The notes beneath the pieces are model-generated. The model did not search any database, was not told where the DNA came from, and saw only the letters and a program-made list of their open reading frames with translations. Shown here piece by piece: positions 57,008 through 64,000 of a DNA stretch of 64,000 nt. Each line of letters opens with the position of its first letter. The first letter of the stretch is position 1. The DNA is from Litsea cubeba (lineage: Eukaryota > Streptophyta > Magnoliopsida > Laurales > Lauraceae). Made by a program: the position numbers and the translations under genes. The DNA is taken from the NCBI GenBank assembly GCA_012931725.1, contig CM022949.1, positions 53,676,760-53,740,759 of the forward strand, read 5' to 3'.

Positions 57008-58384
57008 TTGTCCGCCTCCCGAGCTGGGAAACGAAGTCTTCGCCGACCTGTTGGGAGTCCGGTCTCGGTTCATTTCCTCCTTCCGGGACGACTTCAAGTC
57101 TTTCTTGGAGGATTGGCCCTCACACCAGAATCCGAAATTCTCTCGAGCTCAGATCTCGTCCTCCTCTCCTTCTACAAACCGGTTCACCCTGGCCATAAGA
57201 GCTTTCATCGAGGCCACGGGGTTCCGGGCCAAATCCTTCAGAAGGTCAGTCCCCGGTAACAAGGCTTGCTGAAAAGACGTTACTGCCACTTCCTCAGCCA
57301 CGTTCTCCACTTGGCTGTAAATGGTCCAGAATCTTTTGGCGAACTGAGTGACATTCTCGTTCTGCCTCATCCTGAGAGCCATTATATCAGCGTTCGTTTT
57401 AGGGATGACCCTATGCGCCTGGAACTTCTCTAGGAATGAACTCCAGAGCTATTGCCAGTTTGAGATCGAACCTTCCAGGAGTGCGCAGAACCACCTCAGG
57501 GGGAGGTCTCCCAAACTGGAGGAGAAGACCCTGCAGTTCGGGTGGCCTATGTCCCCCCAGATCGACATTCTCTTAGTGAAATGGCGTAGGTGCGCCGCAG
57601 GGTCGGAGGCTCCATCATACAGAACAAACCTCGGGACACTGAACTTCTCTGGGAGAGGAAAACTCCTAATCTCTCGAGAGAAAAGTGAAGGGCCAAGGTC
57701 GTCGGGGTAGGACATGTCTGGCCGGTTTTGAGGGAAACCGGCTACCTCCAGATTACGTAGTAGCGTCTGCTTCAGGTGCTGATCGACCCACTCCTTTAGA
57801 TCGTTCTTAACTTCTAGCATGGTTTCCTACTTCCGCTCCGTCCGGCTATTGCTGGAGCCTTCATCTTCGGCTCGGTGGCATCTCTTCTCGTTGAGACTGT
57901 GCCTCAGATCCATCTGGGGTGGAGGAATTTGTCCGCTTAGAGGAAGAGAGGCCGAAGCCTTTCTCTCGTTTCTCCCGGGGCGTTTCCGCTGGAGCTGCTC
58001 TTGAAGCAGACGTATCAGCTCGTCCTTCTCTTGGAGGGCAAGGTTTTGGGCCCTGACTTCCTCGAAGTATGGGTTTTCACCTCCGACATCTTAGTCTTGA
58101 TGGGTAGTCTGATCTGACCTTCCCACCATTGGAGCTTTTTCTTTTCTGAGACGTGTCTCCATGGGAGCATCCTACCGGGGGCGCTCTTGAAGTGGAGGTG
58201 CTACTTCTTCTTTCGAAGGATCAGTCTCGAGTCCTTCTATGATGACCGGGACAGGGGGGAGCTCTACAGGACGCTCCTCGACCGCAGCCACAACAATCGT
58301 CGCTCCTGGTCCTCCCTGAGGAGGGGCGGACAAGGAAGGTGTCGCTTTTGACGCTTTCTCACCCATCTTTGATTTGGGAGGCAT
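57008..58384 (-). pseudogene. gag: Element B gag, N-terminal part
   Basis: Start Met at 58384 (MPPKSKMGEKASK), 30 bases after the primer-binding site. Pro-rich and charged N-terminus, then the retrotransposon Gag core: FSVPRFVLYDGASDPAAHLR, MSIWGDIGHPNCRVF, LGDLPLRWFCALLEGSI, then NENVTQFAKRFWTIYSQ and KDLARNPVASMKALMARV. Stops at about 58172, 58092, 57823, 57449 (after NWQ) and 57149 (after EDEI) break it. The core order is that of Retrotrans_gag. The final part GGGQKF abuts the solo LTR. Confidence 0.85.
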
Positions 58385-58414
58385 ATTCTGGAGAAAAGGA
58401 TGTGGGTTGTTTCT

Positions 58415-58432
58415 TCCCCACAGACGGTGCCA
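58415..58432 (-). promoter_or_regulatory. Primer-binding site of element B
   Basis: Minus strand TGGCACCGTCTGTGGGGA, two bases from the LTR end. TGGCGCCGTCTGTGGGA-type sites are common in Tat-lineage elements; the match to a specific tRNA was not checked. Confidence 0.75.
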
Positions 58433-58434
58433 AT

Positions 58435-59329
58435 TGTGAGTGCCTAAAAATCACGGACTTAATTAATGAAGGTTTGGGATCTCTCGGAGGCTCCCTGATG
58501 AGATTAGTATGCCCGCCCGGGACCTGAAAGGGAGAGAAAAAGAATAAGACAATCGTCAGAGACCCTGGCTGTAGGCAGCGCAAGGCCCTCAGATGCCTAA
58601 GTTAGTTCAGGGAACTCAACAGTAGGGTGGAGGAAGAAGAGGGACAGAGTGAGGGCTCAAGAGTACTGTGTTAGATACCTGGGGTTTGAGAGGGCTTCTT
58701 TATTTATAGAGGAAGCCTCATGGTAGAGGACGGTGGGGCCCGCTGGCTTGTCTTGTACTTGGGGGACAGAGTCACGTCAGCCCACATTCCCTTAAATGAA
58801 GGTCCCTTCCGCCCGCCATTCATTAATTGATAATCCAATTGGATCCGCCTTTCATTAAATGGTGGTCCAATCGGCCCACAATGCATTAAATGAGGGTCCA
58901 ATCGGGTCTCACCTTGTCTGGGCCTTTCAGTGGTAGTCCCATCGGGTCGTCGCCTGGAGCCTTGCCCTGATGGAGACGTAGCCGCTGGATGTAGATCTGC
59001 CAGGGATTCTGGGCGGCTGAGATGTCTTCTCAGTGTCATCCGCGCGTGCCCATATCTCATCATGCATTTCGTGACGTGGCTAGTTCTCCGGTGGTGCTTT
59101 GGCAGTTAGCGCCCGACTCGGTTAGCATGCTGGTACGGGACCGAGATGCTTAACCGAGGTCGGAGCGGACTGTCGAGGCCAGACGTAACTGAGGTCGGCA
59201 AGGGCTTGGCAACGGCTGGCACCCTAGCATCACTGCCTGGGTGTACGTACCCGAGCTTGAGGCATGATTAGCCGGTCATCTTTACCGGGGTTAACTTAAT
59301 CTTGGTGTCTTTAGGAACGTCCCCACACA
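58435..59329 (-). repeat. 5' LTR of element B (895 bp)
   Basis: Minus-strand ends TGTGTGGGGACG and GGCACTCACA. It has a TATA box (CTATAAATA, 58701-58709) and GC-rich U3. No second copy was found near 29000, so the 3' LTR is missing. Confidence 0.75.
58701..58710 (-). promoter_or_regulatory. TATA box of the B LTR
   Basis: Minus strand TCTATAAATA, followed by AAGAAGCCC; expected transcription start near 58675. Confidence 0.6.
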
Positions 59330-59339
59330 TATCCAATAT

Positions 59340-59566
59340 ACAGATTGAAGGCAATTGTCTCGCCATCATCTCCACTATTCAAAAATCAGAGAACTTAGTC
59401 TGGGATATCATGCCTCTGTGGTAGGAAACCAATGCCATGATGTCCTCTCTCACAACGCGGTCCATTCACTATTGCAAGAGGTCATCGAACTCGGTAGCAG
59501 ATTTGCTAGCCAAATTGATTCTCACTGAGGTCTCAGAGGGGCAAGCTTCTCTTCCCCCTGACATTG
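59340..59566 (+). pseudogene. RNase H-like (RVT_3) fragment
   Basis: Short frames read IEGNCLAIISTIQKSE and, after a frame change, SNSVADLLAKLILTEVSEG followed by LPPDIARLAF. This resembles the C-terminal half of RNase H-like domains linked to plant LINEs and RVT_3 proteins (EGDxxxxI..., xNxVADxLAK, LPxxI). Only about 75 codons remain and a stop follows MPLW. The right end is cut by a MITE. Confidence 0.5.
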
Positions 59567-59852
59567 CCCGTTTGGCATTTTACTTTTAAAGTCAAGTGGA
59601 GTGAAGTGAAATAAAAAGAATGAATAAAATATGTAGTAGGTTATGATGGTATTTTATTTTTAGTTGTTTGAGATGGAATATTGTTGACTTTTGGTATTGG
59701 AAATGGAGTTTTTGTCTTTTAGTTAATAAATGTAGTTGCTTTTTGACTTTTTGTTGGAAAAATTGGTGGGAGTTTTCGTAGAAAGTGCTTTTAATGTGAT
59801 GTTTAGGATGACTTAACTTGACTTGACTTTACTAGTCAAATTACCAAACGGG
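59567..59852. mobile_element. MITE-like element (286 bp)
   Basis: Ends CCCGTTTGG and CCAAACGGG are inverted; a looser inverted match continues inward (TTTxACTxxTAAAGTCAAG). Flanks are TTG and TTA, so the target duplication is imperfect. No coding capacity. Confidence 0.5.
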
Positions 59853-60070
59853 TTAGGGATGCTCTGAATAAAGATAAAAGGAAAGCTGCACAATATACAA
59901 CATATTTCTTTAATCACAACCTGGACTATGGAAGGGGAAACTATCAATTCCTCTGTCGCAAGCACTGATCAAGGTGGTGATGGTACCTTCACTCCGGATG
60001 ATAATGTCTCATCCACCTAATAGCAGAAACTAGACGTGCTGGCAGGAGGCCATGGCTTTTGGAATTTCCA
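59853..60070. other. Short spacer between two MITE-like elements
   Basis: A frame GETINSSVASTDQGGDG ends at TAG near 60019; nothing about it is recognised. Confidence 0.3.
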
Positions 60071-60073
60071 TTA

Positions 60074-61166
60074 GGTGACGTTTGACAACAGTCCATGCTA
60101 GGACAAGAATCCTCGGTTTAGAGGATTCTCTCCATCTCCAAAGAACCAGGTATGATTCCTTTCCAAAGAGTTCCATGTTTGGACTGTTTTGGCATCAGTA
60201 TGCATTTTCTTTGAAGATTAATGACGCTTTGGAAGATATCTTGAGATATAAGATGAATCAACCGCTGAAATTTGATCACCGCGCCGTGCCTGACCTTCCC
60301 GAAATAATGAACGGTTCCGATCTTGATTATGGACCCCACAGAAACCAAAAAAATGAAAAAAAAAAGGACTATTTTTGCACCCGGTATGCATTTTCTTTAA
60401 AGATTAATGACGTTTTGGCACATATCTCGAGATATAAGATGAATCAACGGCTGAAATTTGAACACCTTGCCGTGCCTGACCTTACCGAAATAATGAACGG
60501 TTCCGATCTTGATTGTGGACCCCACAGAAACCAGAAAATTAAAAAAAAAAAACGGACTGTTTTGGCACCACTGTGCATTTACCGTGAACAGTAATGATGA
60601 ATTAACACATATCTCGAGTATTATGATGATTTAACGGCTGATATTTGGTGAGGTGGCCGTTTTGGAGTTTTTAAAGGTGACTAACGGTTTGGATCTTAAC
60701 TAGGGAATCTAAAAGGTACATTCCCAAAGTAAAAACTTATTAGGGACACATTACCGTCATAGTCACTGTACATTACCGTCACAGTATCTTATCGTCACTG
60801 TCCAAACGATTTTGCAAATATCTCACGATCTAGGATGAATCAACGGTTGAAATTTTGGGACATAGCCGTTATGGACCTTCTTAATACAATCATCAGTTCA
60901 GATCTTGATTGTGGAGCCCATAAAAACTAAAAAAATGGAAAAACCAGTCTGCCATATGTTACCGTCAAAATCACTGTAGCTCCGCTTTCTCTCATTCGAT
61001 GGATTCTGCGCATCCGACCTGGGGAGGTCCGACCTCATGAATATTTGAAAACGGGCATTCCTTGCATCCTCAAAGAGCTTTTCCACGCGTATCCAAACGT
61101 GGATTTTCCACGGGATCGCGGAAAACTGACAGAAATCCGCGGCGAGGACGGTTGTCAAACGTCACC
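60074..61166. mobile_element. PIF/Harbinger-like non-autonomous element (1,093 bp) with internal tandem repeats
   Basis: Perfect 16-bp terminal inverted repeats GGTGACGTTTGACAAC / GTTGTCAAACGTCACC are flanked by TTA on both sides (60071-60073, 61167-61169), the 3-bp size and sequence used by PIF/Harbinger elements. The interior is made of diverged ~187-bp tandem units and has no transposase. The 170-codon frame at 60082-60594 only spans the repeats. Confidence 0.8.
60187..60950. repeat. ~187-bp tandem units inside the Harbinger-like element
   Basis: Units begin near 60187, 60375, 60564 and 60808. Shared blocks are GTATGCATTTTCTTT, GATATAAGATGAATCAACGG, CTGAAATTTG, GAACGGTTCCGATCTTGATT and GGACCCCACAGAAACCA. 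Units 1 and 2 are close; units 3 and 4 are diverged. Confidence 0.8.
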
Positions 61167-61169
61167 TTA

Positions 61170-64000
61170 GTTTTCTCCCCGTTTTCTCCCCGTTCTAAAT
61201 TTTGTTGCCTATGGTTGTTTTTGTTTTTTTGGGTTTAACTCTGTTAGCTGGAGGGGCCACGTCGAGTTACTATTCCTTTCCACTTTATCTAAATAATTGG
61301 CTCCTTTATCGCAAAAAAATAATAATAATAAATATAATAATAATAGATGCTCTAACAAGAAACCAAACAACTCTGGATCCCAAACAAGTACAAGATACAA
61401 TAGCATATATTATGCAAATATAATCACAATCGCACGCCAATTTCTAGGTTTCTTGCTGCCCCATTAACCTGCACTTGTATATCATTAACCCACCTATTCT
61501 TTGGATAAATTTACCTATGTACTATGAGAGCCAGAGACCTTGGTCCATCAGGTTTCAAAATGGAACCTCCTGCTAAGTTGGCTTTACTTACTTCCGTGTA
61601 GGGTGCTAATGGCTGGGCCAGGCCGGGTTGGTACTTTGGACCAGGTTTCTTCCATTCGGTTTTAGTACTCGGAACTGGCATTAAGCATAGAAAGCCTGAT
61701 GCACGGGTTAGGCTTTAATTAACTGATAGAAAGGCTGAAGCCCAGCCGGGCTCAAATAAATAATACATGGAGTTCATTGACCAAAACCCAAATAAGTGGT
61801 TAGAAAGCCCAAAAGAGTGATCGAAACCCTAGCCCATTCCAGCCTAATTGACTCGATGGGCGGGGTTGGGTTTAACATGGCTAAGGTAGGCTGGGCTCGA
61901 GCCAGGCACTTAAGCCCTGTGTCGGGCTTAGGCCAGATACGGTCCTGTGTTGCCATAGGCAGGACGGGCCTGAATATGCCTCAATCTGATCCAAAATTAA
62001 CCACTAATTATAATGGATTGCATGTTTGCTACAATAACCACCGCACAAAATTAATCCCCATTACCCGTACCCCCACATATCACTACTACCCTACCTATTT
62101 ATTCAGTTTGGATTAGTTTGAAGTTTGCCTTAGTTAAGCCCGTTTATTTTCCATGTAACCAGACCCACGCTCCGACTTCAAGCCTGATAAAACCCTAAGT
62201 ATGCTACTATTATATTTGAATATTGTTAATCTCGTATAATATTAATATACTATGCATAATTTATATAATATATAATACATATAATCTCATATATTTAAAC
62301 ACATTAGATAAAATTAAACGTTGGATACTCCAGCATATAGGTTTAGACCCCACTGGACCTAGACCTGGACACCATTTTCAGCCAAGCCCAAGATACAGGC
62401 CGGGCCTCAGACCCAAATTCTAATATCAATTGGGTCAAAAAGTAAAAAAAGGAAAAGTCCATACCTAGAATTTCCTATAAACCATATCATCAGAGGTCCA
62501 TTGACAACCTTTCAATGATCTGATGGAGGGGGAAAAAAGAGAAAAAAAAATGAAGATTAATTTCTCTCACATTGAATGACCTTCGGACTGATCTTTTTTT
62601 TTTTGGTAGAACTTCGGACTGAACTTCGGACTGATCGTTAAGGGCATCATTAGCACTTTTGATCCCTACTTTAAGGCCCAACTATTAAAGTAGTCCTCTC
62701 TTCATTTAAAAAGAGCTTCAAGTAGCGCTTTTTTTTTTTGGCAACAGCTATCAGTAGGTTAAAAAGCTAAAACACTCCTTCCCAGTTTTTTTTTTTTACT
62801 CCCTTCCACTTAATAAAGTCCCAATCAACTTACATGTATCTAAGTACCACAATTACCGAAGAACTCTTTCCTCCAAAAAAGCATAAAAAGCTCAAGAAAG
62901 ACCTCAACTTTACTTCGATCATGCACCTGACAACACATCCGTTTCTCTATTCAGTTTCCAGAACCGACAGGGTTAAAGTCCCACTTGTAATCTGCTGGAC
63001 ACCTGAGGTAATCCTGAATCCAAATTATCCTATTGATATAGATCCAAGTAATCTGAAAATCATTGTTTTAAATCGGGTCTTGGTGAGGCCCATGCATGTC
63101 TATAACCTCAGCTACTCATAGACATAATAATATTATAAAATTACTTCATTTATATTTTATTGAAGTCTGAGTCGATTAGCAACACATACCAGTTTCATGG
63201 AGGCAACTATATGTTACAACTTAATCTCTAGAGTTAGTCTTTCAATACATAGTTTAAAAAGTAGGTCCAGATAGTTTAAAAAGTAGGTCCAGCTCACTAA
63301 ACTTGCCGACTCACTTTTTCTCAATAAATCATTGAGTTGGGCGAGTCAAATCAATGTGGCTAATTCTAACCTAGTGCTTGTCTTGACTCGTCAGGTACAG
63401 GTTGGGTTAAACCCAAACCCACCTCTATTGACACGCGTGCCACCCCATACCTGGTCTGACTCACGATGGGTTTCCAAATTGGACCGCTGAACTCGCCTTG
63501 TGACCCGCCAAACCCAAACCACAGAAAATATGCATCAATCACAACCTGACCCACACAAAATGGATCGGGTTCGCCTGCTTAAACCACATAACCTGTATTT
63601 GGCCCGCAAAATAGCTATAAAGTTATTTTTTCTCCCCAGTCCCAATATTTGGCCCATATATTAAAAGATAAGTGCAGTGAATTCTTCTTAGTATCCAAAC
63701 CTGAATCTCAGAGTCTGAAAATCATGGTTGGTTGCCTCCACATTATCATTGTGTGTCTGTGGCCCATGGGCCTTGCCCGTATTGATCAGACTCGATTCCA
63801 CAAGTAAAAACCTGCGAAGCCGAGTGCCAGCACTCTGTTGGTCAGATTGAATATATCCTGACCCTTTTGGGAAAAATCATAGGCACAATTTATCCTGACC
63901 CTTTTGTTAATTGGGTTAGACATAGCAACTCAACGTAGATTGAATTGGGTTGATTCAAACTTGACACACCTGACCCTTTTGTTTTTTGTTTTTTTTTCCC
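61170..64000. other. Repeat-rich intergenic DNA without a recognised gene
   Basis: Scattered GGGCTGGGCCAGGCC / GGCCGGGCCTCAG phrases (61610-61990, 62340-62420) and AACCCAACCC-type text (63390-63590) suggest old dispersed repeats. There are small duplications: AGTTTAAAAAGTAGGTCCAG twice at 63250-63291 and ACTTCGGACTGA three times at 62583-62633. The 95-codon frame at 62834-63121 has no recognisable motif. Nothing else can be supported. Confidence 0.5.

Larger units (their letters stand above)
29050..59329 (-). mobile_element. Element B: decayed Tat-type Ty3/gypsy retrotransposon with four later insertions
   Basis: Read on the minus strand: 5' LTR (59329-58435), primer-binding site, gag (58384-57008 and 54490-54087), protease (42612-41962), reverse transcriptase (40241-39656 and 36175-35980), RNase H, second RNase H, integrase (to about 33440), a repeat-bearing spacer and an antisense gene (29648-31909). 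Gag, protease and RT are each broken by a younger insertion, and the reading frames rejoin across them. All coding parts carry stops and frameshifts. The 3' LTR expected near 29050 was not found, so the left end seems deleted. Without its inserts B would be about 10.3 kb. Confidence 0.8.

Noticed and set aside
60082..60594. 170-codon frame in the Harbinger-like element
   Set aside because: Spans two copies of a tandem repeat and encodes the same text twice; no known motif.
61608..62420. Possible transposon bounded by GGGCTGGGCCAGGCCGGG-like ends
   Set aside because: The inverted match between the two sides is weak and no target duplication could be found.
62834..63121. 95-codon plus-strand frame
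   Set aside because: No recognisable motif, low-complexity neighbours and no promoter or splice evidence; left unannotated.

Overview
This window is plant nuclear heterochromatin. It is built almost entirely of nested transposable elements, and no ordinary host gene is visible. The evidence for a plant is: Ty3/gypsy elements of the Tat type (with a second, archaeal-type RNase H), chromodomain (Tekay/Del-like) and Athila-like kinds; LTRs primed by initiator tRNA-Met; a CACTA transposon; and plant-only antisense extra genes (plant mobile domain, 'putative gypsy type transposon' domain). The species cannot be named from the sequence.

Layout, left to right. 1-11206: element A, the 3' part of a Tat-lineage retrotransposon on the + strand. 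It holds the pol tail, an array of eight 30-nt hairpins, a minisatellite, an antisense multi-exon plant-mobile-domain gene with its own TATA box, a second array of four 43-nt hairpins, the polypurine tract and the 3' LTR. 11207-16423: element C, a minus-strand non-coding (LARD-like) LTR element into which A inserted. 16424-19254 and 26741-27074: LTR of gypsy element D, split by CACTA element F (19255-26740). F carries a transposase remnant, an exon that looks copied from a host P-type (Mg2+) ATPase, and two orphan CACTA termini. 27075 to about 29050: an Athila-like remnant E. About 29050-59329: element B, a decayed minus-strand Tat-type element with its own antisense, intron-bearing gene (Transposase_28-like).

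B has been interrupted four times, and every insertion has a perfect 5-bp target duplication: a Tekay-like solo LTR (36181-39650, GTAAT), a copia-like solo LTR (40247-41956, CTTCA), a complete and young Tekay-like chromovirus G (42618-54081, ACGAG) with an intact 1,564-codon polyprotein, and a solo LTR of the A family (54496-57002, AACTT). 59330-64000 holds an RNase H-like fragment, two MITE-like elements and unannotated repeat-rich DNA.

How the parts relate: pol products of A, B and G would carry out reverse transcription and integration of their own RNA. The antisense genes of A and B would be made from separate promoters near the 3' LTR. Most copies are dead through stops and frameshifts, and several of the stops fit C-to-T decay of methylated DNA. 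Only G looks capable of autonomous movement. The most unusual observation is a pair of hairpin-repeat arrays in A whose stems change in a compensatory way from unit to unit.
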